DNA of 64,000 nt from Pseudobacillus lumedeiriae (GTDB taxonomy: Bacteria > Bacillota > Bacilli > Bacillales > Domibacillaceae). The stretch lies in NCBI RefSeq assembly GCF_044891285.1, contig NZ_JAUIYO010000013.1, forward strand, positions 9,329 through 73,328, written 5' to 3'. This document shows, piece after piece, positions 26,480 through 35,244 of the stretch; the first letter of the stretch is position 1, and every line of letters starts with the position of its first letter. A model generated the notes under the pieces. It was not told the origin of the DNA. It ran no database searches and saw nothing but the letters and a program-made list of their open reading frames with translations. The position numbers were made by a program, and so were the translations under genes.

Positions 26480-27820
26480 TTACTGAGCGTCTTCTTCAAA
26501 GCCGCTCCATTCTAATATATTTAACACATTCGTTTCAACACAATCTAACCAATCCTGCACGTTCACCCATTCATCAGCTCCATGAAGGTTTCCACCTTTC
26601 GGGCCATAGATGATGGCAGGCATATTCATATAAATAAGCGGGAAGCGAATGTCACTAAATGTCGGCATTCCAAAAATTTCTGTTGTTCTGCCTACAACTT
26701 CATCAATATTTGACTTAACCATTTGAACAAATGGATGATCAGGACTGATTTCAGCTGGACTTGTATGCCACTCATAAGTAATTTCTGGAGGATTTTTAGA
26801 TAGCCACTCATCTTGGACAGCCACTTGACGAATCGTTTCTTCAATTTGCGCTTTCACTTCTTCTAGTGTTTCATTCGGCGGGTAACCGATTGTTCCTGTC
26901 AGCTCACACTCAGCTGGAACTTTATAAGCCCATTCACCGGCCTGAATCATGGCTGGAGTTAAGTTACTTGAACGAACTTGCATGCCAGAAGCCGCAAAGT
27001 AACGTTCAAATGGGGCGTAACTGACAGTCTCTATACGCTTATTGTCTAACTCTATTAAAGCATCATATATTTTCATCGCTTTGCCGATTGCATTGATACC
27101 CACTTGACCATTTAAATTGTGAGCAGCTACCCCTGTCACTCTGATTTTGAAAATCAATCCACCCGCACAAGCAATCTGAGGCCCAGCTCCAGTTGTGAGC
27201 GGATGGGGATAAATACAAGCATCAGCCTTAAAGTTTTGTTTCTCAAGATATTGAGTCATCGCCACTGCACCGCCGGCTCCTCCTACTTCTTCATCAACAA
27301 CAGAGATTGCAGTAATGTTCCCTTTTGGTTTGAGTCCCATTCCTTTAATGACTTGCAATGCAGCAAGAATAGATCCGAATCCGCCTTTATTATCAGCTGT
27401 TCCTCTTCCATACATCAATCCATTTTCAATGAGTCCATCATGTGGATGATAATTCCAGTGCACCAAGTCGCCTACTGGAACTGTGTCCACATGGGTAAAC
27501 AATAGCAGCGACTTCTCTTGATCGGATCCCGCCCACTTGCCGACTACATTTGGGCGGCCTTCAAATCCTACCCGGCGCTCTACTTCTGACTCTGTATATT
27601 CAGGATGCTGTCTAACCTCTTCTGCATTGGCTACGAATGTGTCTACTTCAAGCCCCAATCCTAACATGATTTGTTTAATATGTTCCTGAACAGGCCCCTC
27701 ATATCCTGTTTCACTAGGAATTTGGATTAATTTTTGTAGTCCTTTGATCAATTCCTCACGATTCTCTTGCATATACTTACTCACTTCTTGACGCACTCCA
27801 TTAGACAACAATGTTTCCAT
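26480..27820 (-). CDS. M20 family metallohydrolase (ArgE/DapE-like deacylase)
   Basis: A 446-residue di-zinc hydrolase. THVDTVPVG contains the first His/Asp, GRGTADNKGG the bridging Asp, VVDEEVGGAG the catalytic and ligand Glu pair, and the C-terminal GGNLHGADEW the last His. The family removes acyl groups from N-acylated amino acids or related amides; closest by pattern are ArgE/YodQ-type proteins. The substrate is unknown. ATG 27820 follows AGGAG at eight bases. It is divergent from a LysR regulator across 338 bp, a classic regulator-target pair. Confidence 0.82.
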   Translation of the reverse strand: METLLSNGVRQEVSKYMQENREELIKGLQKLIQIPSETGYEGPVQEHIKQIMLGLGLEVDTFVANAEEVRQHPEYTESEVERRVGFEGRPNVVGKWAGSDQEKSLLLFTHVDTVPVGDLVHWNYHPHDGLIENGLMYGRGTADNKGGFGSILAALQVIKGMGLKPKGNITAISVVDEEVGGAGGAVAMTQYLEKQNFKADACIYPHPLTTGAGPQIACAGGLIFKIRVTGVAAHNLNGQVGINAIGKAMKIYDALIELDNKRIETVSYAPFERYFAASGMQVRSSNLTPAMIQAGEWAYKVPAECELTGTIGYPPNETLEEVKAQIEETIRQVAVQDEWLSKNPPEITYEWHTSPAEISPDHPFVQMVKSNIDEVVGRTTEIFGMPTFSDIRFPLIYMNMPAIIYGPKGGNLHGADEWVNVQDWLDCVETNVLNILEWSGFEEDAQ

Positions 27821-28158
27821 TCTCAACACTCCTAATTTAGTTTTTTCTTGCCATTATGCGTAGTCAGCTTGTGCAATTGAATATGGATCATCATTGGGGC
27901 TTAAAAGATGTGTATAAAACTGAAAAAGCTATTTGCTTTTTCAATTGAAAACATGAAAGCTCATTTTTGAGTTTGTCCCTCTGTATGATTTATTTTTAAG
28001 CTTCAATCATACGGATAGACGATCGAAAACACTAAATTGTACAGAATATTCACACCCTTTCGAATTTTTGTTAAACTAATCATACAATCTTCAGCCAGTT
28101 TTTTCTAATACATGTTTGTTGACTAGTTAATACTTTATAAATATTAAGAGGTGTATAT
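27821..28158. promoter_or_regulatory. Divergent promoter region, M20 hydrolase / LysR
   Basis: A 338-bp AT-rich region between divergent genes. It includes a GAAAAAGC-TATTT-GCTTTTTC inverted repeat near 27920 that could be a regulator site or a hairpin. A LysR-type T-N11-A site cannot be assigned with confidence. Confidence 0.4.
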
Positions 28159-29067
28159 ATGGAGTTAAGGCATTTAAAATATTTCATCGCTGTGGCGGAA
28201 GAACTTCACTTTGGCAGAGCTGCCCAGCGTCTGCAAATGGCGCAGCCGCCTCTAAGCCAACAAATTAAACAATTAGAAGCTGAATTAAATGTACTTTTGT
28301 TTTCCCGTACAAAGCAGCGAGTCGAGTTAACAAAAGCAGGTGAGGTTTTTCTAAAGAGGGCCTATGAAGTTTTAAATCGTGTACACCTGGCATGTGAAGA
28401 AGCAAAAAGTATCGATCGAGGAGAAGCTGGCCAATTAATTCTAGCCTCTACAGGTTCTATTGCTTTTGAACTTCTCCCGTTGTTATTGCGCAGTTATCAG
28501 GAAAAATACCCAAATGTAAATATTATCTTGCGGCAATTGTCCACAACAGAACAATTGGAAGCTCTTCATGACAACAGCATTCATGTTGGTTTATTAATTC
28601 TGCCTGTCGAAAGTCCGTCCTTACATGTGGAAATGGTACGCGAGGAACCATTTATTGTTGCCTTGCCAAAAACACATCCCTTAGCCGCAGAAAAAGAGCC
28701 GATTGATGTATCACGCCTAGCGAACGAACATTTCATCATGACTCCTAGAAAAGCAGGACAAAGTTATTATGATGCTATTATTAGCCTTTGTCAGCACGCT
28801 GGCTTCAGTCCTAAGAAAACGCAAGAAGCACAGGAGCTTCATACAGCTTTGTCTTTTGTTGCTTCTGGAATAGGCATCGCCTTACTGCCTGCTTCCATTC
28901 AATTTGTAAAAAACGATGAAATTGTCTATTTGCAGCTCAAAAAAAGCTTTACTATGTGTAAAGTCGGGGCGGCATGGAACAAGAATGAAACGTCCGCTGT
29001 TGTCCATTCATTCATTTCATTTCTAAGAGAAGCGATCATCCCTCGTTTTGCAGAGAATCTACCATAA
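28159..29067 (+). CDS. LysR-type transcriptional regulator
   Basis: A 302-residue LTTR. The N-terminal HTH is MELRHLKYFIAVAEELHFGR followed by AAQRLQMAQPPLSQQIKQLE, and the effector-binding domain occupies about 90-300. The start ELRHLKYF and the AQPPLSQQI signature resemble the BenM/CatM/AlsR branch. It is most likely the regulator of the divergent M20 hydrolase gene. AGAGGTG precedes ATG 28159. A GC-rich terminator follows immediately. Confidence 0.9.
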   Translation: MELRHLKYFIAVAEELHFGRAAQRLQMAQPPLSQQIKQLEAELNVLLFSRTKQRVELTKAGEVFLKRAYEVLNRVHLACEEAKSIDRGEAGQLILASTGSIAFELLPLLLRSYQEKYPNVNIILRQLSTTEQLEALHDNSIHVGLLILPVESPSLHVEMVREEPFIVALPKTHPLAAEKEPIDVSRLANEHFIMTPRKAGQSYYDAIISLCQHAGFSPKKTQEAQELHTALSFVASGIGIALLPASIQFVKNDEIVYLQLKKSFTMCKVGAAWNKNETSAVVHSFISFLREAIIPRFAENLP

Positions 29068-29106
29068 ACGGCCGCCAAGCTTTTATGGTCGCTTGACGGC
29101 CGTTTG
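29065..29106 (+). terminator. Rho-independent terminator
   Basis: AAACGGCCG and CGGCCGTTT with inner AAGC/GCTT arms form a strong stem right at the LysR stop. Confidence 0.8.
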
Positions 29107-29126
29107 ATCTTTTGATTGTTCGTCTT

Positions 29127-29282
29127 TGTTACTGTTGACTTCCGCTGCAGGCACTCGCTTTCCGCGGGCGGTCCGGGAGCCTCCTCGTCGCTATCGCGCC
29201 TGCGGGGTCTCCCGTGGACACGCTTTTCCCGCAGGAGTTTCGTGCCTTTCGCTCCAGTCAACAATAGTCATTAATATAGCCA
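29127..29282 (+). repeat. Bacillaceae repeat, full-length copy 4
   Basis: It reads GTTGACTTCCGCTGCAGGCA through the GC-rich core (TTTCCGCGGGCGGTCCGGGA) to CGCTCCAGTCAACAATAG, TCATTAATATAGCC. It is the longest, best-preserved copy. ORFs across it are artefacts. Confidence 0.8.
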
Positions 29283-29341
29283 ATTATTTAAACAATATAT
29301 CGAGAGTCTTTTTACCTTGTATACTCCTTATCCTCCCCATA

Positions 29342-29650
29342 CTATAATTCTATTTCCACCGCACAGTCGCTTGAAACAAAATTTTCCCCAACAAGAAATC
29401 CCAGTCCATCTATATAATCAATTTTCGTTTCTATATCTAAGTAACGTTTGGTGAATCGATCGATTCGAATGAGAATGCCATCATATTCAATGACTAAATC
29501 GTTCCGGCGCGGTTCGTCAAAAACAAACGCAAACTTCATAGATATGCCGCATCCACCAGCTATATCCGCGTCGATTCTAGGAAACTGTTCTTCTTTGAAT
29601 GTCATGGATTTTAGTTGATTCAACGCTGCTGCTGTTAGGGTGATCTCCAT
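29342..29650 (-). CDS. HesB/IscA-like protein
   Basis: A 102-residue protein of the HesB/IscA-like fold, opening MEITLTAAALNQL and with a central GGCGISMKFAF. It has only one of the conserved cysteines at the first position; the C-terminal C-G-C of true A-type Fe-S carriers is reduced to a single Cys in SSDCAVE. It therefore belongs to the Bacillus 'iron-sulfur biosynthesis family' side group of uncertain function. It lies downstream of the gcv operon terminator. Confidence 0.7.
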   Translation of the reverse strand: MEITLTAAALNQLKSMTFKEEQFPRIDADIAGGCGISMKFAFVFDEPRRNDLVIEYDGILIRIDRFTKRYLDIETKIDYIDGLGFLVGENFVSSDCAVEIEL

Positions 29651-29695
29651 TTCTCTTCTTCCTTTCTGCTCTTATATGTTTGAAACCACCAAGAA

Positions 29696-29730
29696 GAAAG
29701 GCGGAAAAACATGACATTTTCCCGCCTTTC
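29696..29730 (-). terminator. Terminator of the gly/ser operon
   Basis: On the minus strand AAAGGCGGGAAAA pairs with TTTTTCCGCCTTT. It lies about 120 bp after gcvPB. Confidence 0.75.
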
Positions 29731-29762
29731 ATCCTCAGTGGTTCCTTGGTCATTTTAAAGTT

Positions 29763-29845
29763 TAGCTTTATTAAACTCCTCCTGTTGATTTCCGTTCCAA
29801 TCAACAAAGGGCAATCTCAATTATAATCGTTAACATAACCGAAAG
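29763..29845 (+). repeat. Bacillaceae repeat, internally deleted copy 5
   Basis: TTATTAAACTCCTCCTGTTG followed by ATTTCCGTTCCAATCAACAA and a degraded GTTAACATAACC end. The GC-rich core is absent. It lies between gcvPB and its terminator. Confidence 0.65.
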
Positions 29846-29850
29846 TTGAT

Positions 29851-31335
29851 TTATAGTTTTATCGCCTCTTTTTCTGCCGCTTCCTCTTTTGTATAGCGTA
29901 ATATAGGCTGTCTAGCTGCTTGGACTTCGTCTAAGCGGCCGATTACGGTTGTATGCGGCGCCTCCAATACAACCTCTGGATTCACTTCTGCTTCTTTCGC
30001 AATTTCAATCATAACGTCAGCAAAAGCGTCCAATGTTTCTTTCGACTCTGTTTCTGTCGGCTCAATCATCAAGCACTCTTCTACATTTAACGGGAAGTAG
30101 ATCGTCGGTGGATGATAGCCGAAATCCAGCAGCCTTTTCGCCATATCAAGCGTTCTTACACCGAGTTTTTTCTGCCTTGAACCTGATAAAACAAATTCAT
30201 GCTTACAAACTTGTGAATATGGCGCTTCGAAGTATGGCTCCAGTTTTTTGCGAAGATAATTCGCATGAAGAACCGCACTTTCAGATACTTGCCGCAGCCC
30301 TTCAGGACCCATTGTACGAATATACGTGTATGCGCGCACGAGAATGCCGAAGTTGCCATAGTATCCTTTTACACGGCCGATAGATAGCGGGTGATCAGAA
30401 TTTAATACATAGTTCTTTCCACTTTTCTCCACGCGGGGCACAGGCAAGTATGGAATGAGTTTCTTTTTCACACCGACTGGACCTGCTCCAGGGCCGCCGC
30501 CCCCATGAGGGGTTGTAAATGTTTTATGAAGATTTAAATGAACGATATCAAAGCCCATTTTGCCCGGAGTGGTTTTCCCTAAAATCGCATTCGCATTGGC
30601 ACCGTCATAATACAATAACCCTCCGGCCTCATGAACGACTTTCGCAATTTCCACAATTTCTTTTTCAAACAACCCAAGCGTATTGGGATTGGTCAGCATA
30701 AGCGCCGCTGTATCATGATCTACATGCTTCTTTAACTCTTCTAAATCCACTAATCCATTTTCATTTGATGGAATGGTTACTGTTTTAAATCCTGCGACCG
30801 TGGCACTTGCGGGATTTGTACCGTGCGCGGAGTCAGGAACAAGCACCTTCGATCTCGTTTCCCCTTTTTGTTCAAGATAGGCTTTCACCATCATCAATCC
30901 TGTCCATTCCCCTTGTGCTCCCGCTGAAGGCTGCAGAGTCACAGCATCCATGCCTGTGATTTCAGCTAACTCTTCCTGCAGTTTATATAAAAGCTCTAGT
31001 GCTCCCTGCACCGTTTCAGCTGGCTGATAGGGGTGAATGCGGCTGAAACCTTCAAAGCGCGCTACATCTTCATTCACTTTCGGATTGTATTTCATCGTAC
31101 AGGAACCAAGCGGATAGAAGCCATTATCGATGCCATGGTTTTTATTAGAAAGCGCTGTATAGTGGCGTACGAGCTGAAGCTCTGATACTTCGGGAAGCTC
31201 TGCTGGAGTATCTCGAATCAAATGCTTCGGAAATTTATCATTGAGATCAACTTTGTTTACATCACTGTCCGGAAGACTTGAACCGATGCGTCCTGGACGA
31301 CTAATTTCAAAGATGAGATCATTATATTCAACCAT
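29851..31335 (-). CDS. gcvPB: Glycine dehydrogenase (decarboxylating), P-protein subunit 2
   Basis: Catalytic half of the split glycine cleavage P-protein. It decarboxylates glycine with PLP and passes the aminomethyl group to lipoyl-GcvH. The PLP lysine is in NLHKTFTTPHGGGGPG. It is 494 residues long. ATG 31335 was chosen because GGAGG is nine bases upstream; it overlaps the gcvPA end by 8 bp. Last gene of the riboswitch-controlled operon. No gcvH or lipoate gene is in the window, so those are supplied elsewhere. Confidence 0.95.
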   Translation of the reverse strand: MVEYNDLIFEISRPGRIGSSLPDSDVNKVDLNDKFPKHLIRDTPAELPEVSELQLVRHYTALSNKNHGIDNGFYPLGSCTMKYNPKVNEDVARFEGFSRIHPYQPAETVQGALELLYKLQEELAEITGMDAVTLQPSAGAQGEWTGLMMVKAYLEQKGETRSKVLVPDSAHGTNPASATVAGFKTVTIPSNENGLVDLEELKKHVDHDTAALMLTNPNTLGLFEKEIVEIAKVVHEAGGLLYYDGANANAILGKTTPGKMGFDIVHLNLHKTFTTPHGGGGPGAGPVGVKKKLIPYLPVPRVEKSGKNYVLNSDHPLSIGRVKGYYGNFGILVRAYTYIRTMGPEGLRQVSESAVLHANYLRKKLEPYFEAPYSQVCKHEFVLSGSRQKKLGVRTLDMAKRLLDFGYHPPTIYFPLNVEECLMIEPTETESKETLDAFADVMIEIAKEAEVNPEVVLEAPHTTVIGRLDEVQAARQPILRYTKEEAAEKEAIKL

Positions 31336-32680
31336 GTACACTCGCCTCCAATACGTCGATAAATTGATCGATTTCTTCTTTCGTCCGTTGTTCTGTTACG
31401 GCAATGAGCATGTGATGGTCACAGCCATAATCACTTCCTAAATCAAATCCGCCAATGATTCCCTCTGCAAGAAGCTTGTCATTCACTTCCTTCACTGAAC
31501 AAGGAAGCTCCACAACAAATTCATTGAAGAAAGGTGCTTGATTGATAATAATAAATCCTTTTTCTTGTAGACGTTTAGCCATGTAATCAGCCTTTTCTAC
31601 ATTGAGCTGTGCCATATGACGAATGCCCTGCTTTCCAAGAGCTGACATACAAATCGCTGAAGCAAGAGCATTCAATGCCTGGTTAGAGCAAATATTGGAT
31701 AAGGCTTTATCCCGTCGAATATGCTGCTCACGGGCTTGCAGTGTCAACACAAATCCCCGTTTCCCCTGCTCATCGATCGTTTGTCCGACAATGCGGCCCG
31801 GCACTTTACGCATAAACTTTTTACTCACCGCGAAGTAACCACAGTGTGGACCGCCAAAAGCCATTGGGATGCCTAACGACTGCATATCTCCAATCACAAT
31901 ATCTGCCCCAAGTTTACCTGGCGCCTGCAGGAGGGCAAGTGAAAGGGGATTGGCACTAACAATAAAAAGAGCTCCTTTTGTATCAGCGATTTTCTTTATC
32001 TCTGCTAAATCTTCAATCGAGCCGAAGAAGTTCGGGTATTGAACAATAACAGCAGCCGTCTCTTTATCTATTTGTTCTTGCAGCTTTTCTAAATCCGTAC
32101 AGTCAGCCGTAAGATCCACTTCTTCCACGGCGTATCCCGGACCAGCAGCCACTGTATGTAAGATGGCACGTGATTCAGGATGAACCCCCTTCGATACAAG
32201 CACCTTCGAACGGCGCGTAGAGGCAGCGGCAAGTGATGCCGCTTCTGCGAGAGCGGTGAAGCCGTCATACATAGAAGAGTTAGCTACATCCATGCCCGTC
32301 AGCTCACAAACCATCGTTTGAAATTCAAAAATGGCTTGTAACTCCCCTTGGCTTATTTCCGGCTGGTACGGTGTATAAGCTGTATAAAATTCAGAACGGG
32401 AAATCATATGATTCACGACACTTGGAATGTAATGATCGTACGTGCCTGCCCCCAAAAAAGTTGGGTATTGATTCGCATCTTTATTTTTTGAAGCAAGCTG
32501 GTGCATCTTTTTCACAAGAAGGGATTCAGGAACAGCATCCGGGATATTCAGCGCACTATCTAAACGAATGTCAGGCGGTATATCTTCAAATAATTCATCT
32601 ACTGAAGAAATATTTAAAAAATCCAGCATTTCCTCTTGATCTTGTTTTGTATCTGGAAGATATCGATAAGTCGTTGTCAT
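31328..32680 (-). CDS. gcvPA: Glycine dehydrogenase (decarboxylating), P-protein subunit 1
   Basis: The N-terminal-half subunit of the split P-protein, forming an alpha2beta2 enzyme with GcvPB. It has the family opening RYLPDTKQDQEEML and the PLP-fold core without the Schiff-base lysine. It is about 450 residues. I chose ATG 32680, nine bases after AAAGGG; ATG 32689 abuts that site. It overlaps gcvPB by 8 bp and follows gcvT by 28 bp, indicating translational coupling within the glycine operon. Confidence 0.95.
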   Translation of the reverse strand: MTTTYRYLPDTKQDQEEMLDFLNISSVDELFEDIPPDIRLDSALNIPDAVPESLLVKKMHQLASKNKDANQYPTFLGAGTYDHYIPSVVNHMISRSEFYTAYTPYQPEISQGELQAIFEFQTMVCELTGMDVANSSMYDGFTALAEAASLAAASTRRSKVLVSKGVHPESRAILHTVAAGPGYAVEEVDLTADCTDLEKLQEQIDKETAAVIVQYPNFFGSIEDLAEIKKIADTKGALFIVSANPLSLALLQAPGKLGADIVIGDMQSLGIPMAFGGPHCGYFAVSKKFMRKVPGRIVGQTIDEQGKRGFVLTLQAREQHIRRDKALSNICSNQALNALASAICMSALGKQGIRHMAQLNVEKADYMAKRLQEKGFIIINQAPFFNEFVVELPCSVKEVNDKLLAEGIIGGFDLGSDYGCDHHMLIAVTEQRTKEEIDQFIDVLEASVHG

Positions 32681-32708
32681 CCTATTCATCCCTTTCGCTC
32701 ACATATTT

Positions 32709-33818
32709 TCAGCCTCTTTTATAAAACGGTGCTTTAACAACAACAGCATCAATCTTTTTATTACGGATTTCAACTTGCAGCTCCGTCCCTGGCTCAGCAT
32801 ATTCTGCCGATATCAATGCCAATCCTAAGTTTTTCTGCAATGACGGTGAACGTGTTCCAGAAGTAATAAAGCCAATTTCTTCGTCTCCAGAAAATACTTT
32901 GTATCCATGACGAGGAATCCCTCGTCCTATCACTTCAATTCCTGCCAATTTCCGCTGCAGTCCTTCTTCTTTTTGGACTGTAAGAGCAGCTTTACCGATA
33001 AAATCACTTTCTTTATTCGTTTTAACAGCAAAACCGATTCCTGCTTCAAGCGGGCTAATTTCATTTGTAAGCTCTTGCCCATATAACACTAGACGTGCTT
33101 CAAAGCGAAGGGTATCCCGCGCACCAAGTCCGCATGGTTTTAACCCGTCTTCTCTTCCTGCTTCCAGCAGTTTCTCCCACAGTTCTTTCGCTTGATGTGC
33201 TGCCAAATAAAGTTCAAAACCGTCCTCTCCGGTATAACCCGTACGAGAAACGAGCACTTCTGTAATACCATCTACATTCACATGCTGCGCAAAGTGAAAA
33301 AAGCGAATGTCTGATAAATCGGTGTCTGTGAGCTTTTGTAAAATACTCTCCGCTTTCGGGCCTTGGATCGCCACCTGTGCGATATCACTCGATCTATTTT
33401 CGATCGTTACGCTGCCTTTTACATGCTGCTTCATCCACTCCACATCTTTTTCAATGTTAGCAGCGTTGATGACGAGTAAATATGTTTCATCCGCTAACTT
33501 GTACACTAATAAATCATCAACCGTTCCGCCACCGGGATAACACATCGCTGTATACTGTGCTTGATTCAGTCCAATCTTCGTCACATCATTCGTCACAAGA
33601 TGATTGAGATAACTCTCGGCATCTTTTCCTTCCACGAGCACTTCTCCCATGTGAGAAACATCAAAAAGTCCGGCTGCCTTTCGCACCGCTTCATGTTCTT
33701 CCAAAATGCTTGAAAACTGCACCGGCAGCTCCCAGCCGCCAAAATCAATGACCTTTGCGCCATATTTTTTATATACATCGAAAAGTGGTGTTCGCTTCAA
33801 TACCGTTTTTGTACTCAT
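32709..33818 (-). CDS. gcvT: Aminomethyltransferase (glycine cleavage T-protein)
   Basis: Transfers the methylene group from aminomethyl-lipoyl-GcvH to tetrahydrofolate, releasing ammonia. It is 369 residues. The opening TPLFDVYKKYGAKVIDFGGWELPVQF is split here only for brevity; it includes the folate-site GGWELPVQF. DVSHMGEV and the catalytic-region NDVTKIG...QYTAMC follow. It is third from last in the operon and starts 15 bp after sdaAA. Together with GcvPA/PB it turns sarcosine-derived glycine into CO2, NH3 and methylene-THF. Confidence 0.95.
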   Translation of the reverse strand: MSTKTVLKRTPLFDVYKKYGAKVIDFGGWELPVQFSSILEEHEAVRKAAGLFDVSHMGEVLVEGKDAESYLNHLVTNDVTKIGLNQAQYTAMCYPGGGTVDDLLVYKLADETYLLVINAANIEKDVEWMKQHVKGSVTIENRSSDIAQVAIQGPKAESILQKLTDTDLSDIRFFHFAQHVNVDGITEVLVSRTGYTGEDGFELYLAAHQAKELWEKLLEAGREDGLKPCGLGARDTLRFEARLVLYGQELTNEISPLEAGIGFAVKTNKESDFIGKAALTVQKEEGLQRKLAGIEVIGRGIPRHGYKVFSGDEEIGFITSGTRSPSLQKNLGLALISAEYAEPGTELQVEIRNKKIDAVVVKAPFYKRG

Positions 33819-33832
33819 TTATACACCCCCGA

Positions 33833-34717
33833 TTAAGATTTTCGGCAAAATAATTCTTCTTTTACTTTTTGGCCAGTTTCAGTCATTGCCAGGCCGCCAA
33901 GTGCGGTTTCTCTCAAAGTTCTTGGCATCTCCTTGCCCACTTTGTACATCGCTCCGATGACTTCATCACACGGAATGCGGCTTTCAATACCGGCAAGCGC
34001 TAAATCCGCAGCTGCAAAAGCAATCGACGTGCCAATCACATTTCGTTTAATACAAGGAACTTCAACAAGTCCTGCAACAGGATCACACACTAATCCTAAA
34101 AGCGATTTTAAAGCGATCGCTGTGGCATGAATCGCTTGCTGCGGTGTTCCTCCTTTTAATTCAGCAATTGTTCCGGCGGCCATGGCAGTGGCAGAACCAA
34201 CCTCTGCCTGACATCCCCCGGCAGCTCCTGAAATAAATGAACGGTTAGCAATGACATAACCAAGCATACTCGCTGTAAATAGTCCCATTACTAACTGGTG
34301 ATAGGGCGTGCCATCATTTTTATGAAGAGAGAACAATACGCCGGGCAAAATGCCTGCTGCACCAGCCGTCGGAGTTGCTACAATCACTCCCATGCGTGCA
34401 TTGCTTTCAGAAGTAGCCATGGAGAATGTCATCGCATCGCTTATATAATGACCGGTCAGTGCTTTTCCTGAACGTACATAATCCCCCATCTTCACCGCAT
34501 CGCCGCCAGAAATACCACTCGGAGCAGCAGAAGCATCTTTCGTGCCGCTGTCTACTGCTTCCTTCATTTTGATTAACCGTTCTTCCATCATGCGAAGAAT
34601 CGTTTCTTGATCTCTTCCCGACTTTTCCTCTTCCATTATCAGCATGATTTCGCCAATCGTTTTCTGTTCCCGTTCACACACTTCAATGAGTTCTTTCATT
34701 GACTGAATTTCCATCAT
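33833..34717 (-). CDS. sdaAA: L-serine dehydratase, alpha chain (Fe-S)
   Basis: Catalytic [4Fe-4S] subunit converting L-serine to pyruvate and ammonia. The conserved SGAAGGCQAEVGSATAMAAG and PCIKRN cysteines (cluster ligands) are present. It is 294 residues. It overlaps the sdaAB stop in an ATGA arrangement (34714-34717). In this operon it drains serine made by GlyA from glycine plus methylene-THF into pyruvate. This makes glycine a full carbon source and not merely a one-carbon donor. Confidence 0.93.
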   Translation of the reverse strand: MMEIQSMKELIEVCEREQKTIGEIMLIMEEEKSGRDQETILRMMEERLIKMKEAVDSGTKDASAAPSGISGGDAVKMGDYVRSGKALTGHYISDAMTFSMATSESNARMGVIVATPTAGAAGILPGVLFSLHKNDGTPYHQLVMGLFTASMLGYVIANRSFISGAAGGCQAEVGSATAMAAGTIAELKGGTPQQAIHATAIALKSLLGLVCDPVAGLVEVPCIKRNVIGTSIAFAAADLALAGIESRIPCDEVIGAMYKVGKEMPRTLRETALGGLAMTETGQKVKEELFCRKS

Positions 34718-35229
34718 ACGCCCCTCACAAGTACTTTCCTTTTCTTTTTACGGTACTTTTCAACAATGATTGAAAAGTCATCGCTTGTGCTCAAACGTAT
34801 ATCGACCATTTCATCGTCAATCATAAATAATTTAGAGAGGCCTCCCCCGAGAGAAGCTCCGCCAACTCGGACAACCGCTGCGCCGCGTCGAGCCGTTACA
34901 ATCGTTGTATTCGGATGATCAAAATAGAGACAATGTTCTTCTAATTGGAAGGTACAGTTCATCCCGCGTTCATGTGCTAGTTCAATCGAATATCTAATGT
35001 GCGGATCATCTGTATCCATTCCAAGCAGTCCGCCGAGCAATGCTTTATCTGTCCCATGCCCCTGATATGTTTCTGCGAAGGAATCGTAAAAAAGAATGTG
35101 CACTTCCTCCGGGCATCCCTCTAAAAGCTCGTAAACAAATCTTCCAATAGATACCACACCAGCTGTGTGAGAACTAGAGGGCCCTACCATGATTGGTCCA
35201 ATAATGTCAAAGCAGCTTTGAAATTCCAT
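34714..35229 (-). CDS. sdaAB: L-serine dehydratase, beta chain
   Basis: The 171-residue partner subunit of SdaAA. It opens with the typical CFDIIGPIMVGPSSSHTAG. An N-terminal domain is followed by a truncated ACT-like portion. ATG 35229 follows AAAGGAG. It is placed 15 bp after glyA and coupled to sdaAA by a 4-bp overlap. In B. subtilis the sdaAB-sdaAA pair stands apart from glyA, so this linkage is specific to the present cluster. Confidence 0.93.
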   Translation of the reverse strand: MEFQSCFDIIGPIMVGPSSSHTAGVVSIGRFVYELLEGCPEEVHILFYDSFAETYQGHGTDKALLGGLLGMDTDDPHIRYSIELAHERGMNCTFQLEEHCLYFDHPNTTIVTARRGAAVVRVGGASLGGGLSKLFMIDDEMVDIRLSTSDDFSIIVEKYRKKKRKVLVRGV

Positions 35230-35244
35230 GAAAGTGCTCCTTTC

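Noticed and set aside
29126..29347. ORFs of 73 and 112 codons over the repeat at 29.1 kb
   Set aside because: GC-rich repeat sequence gives long open frames by chance; no start context.
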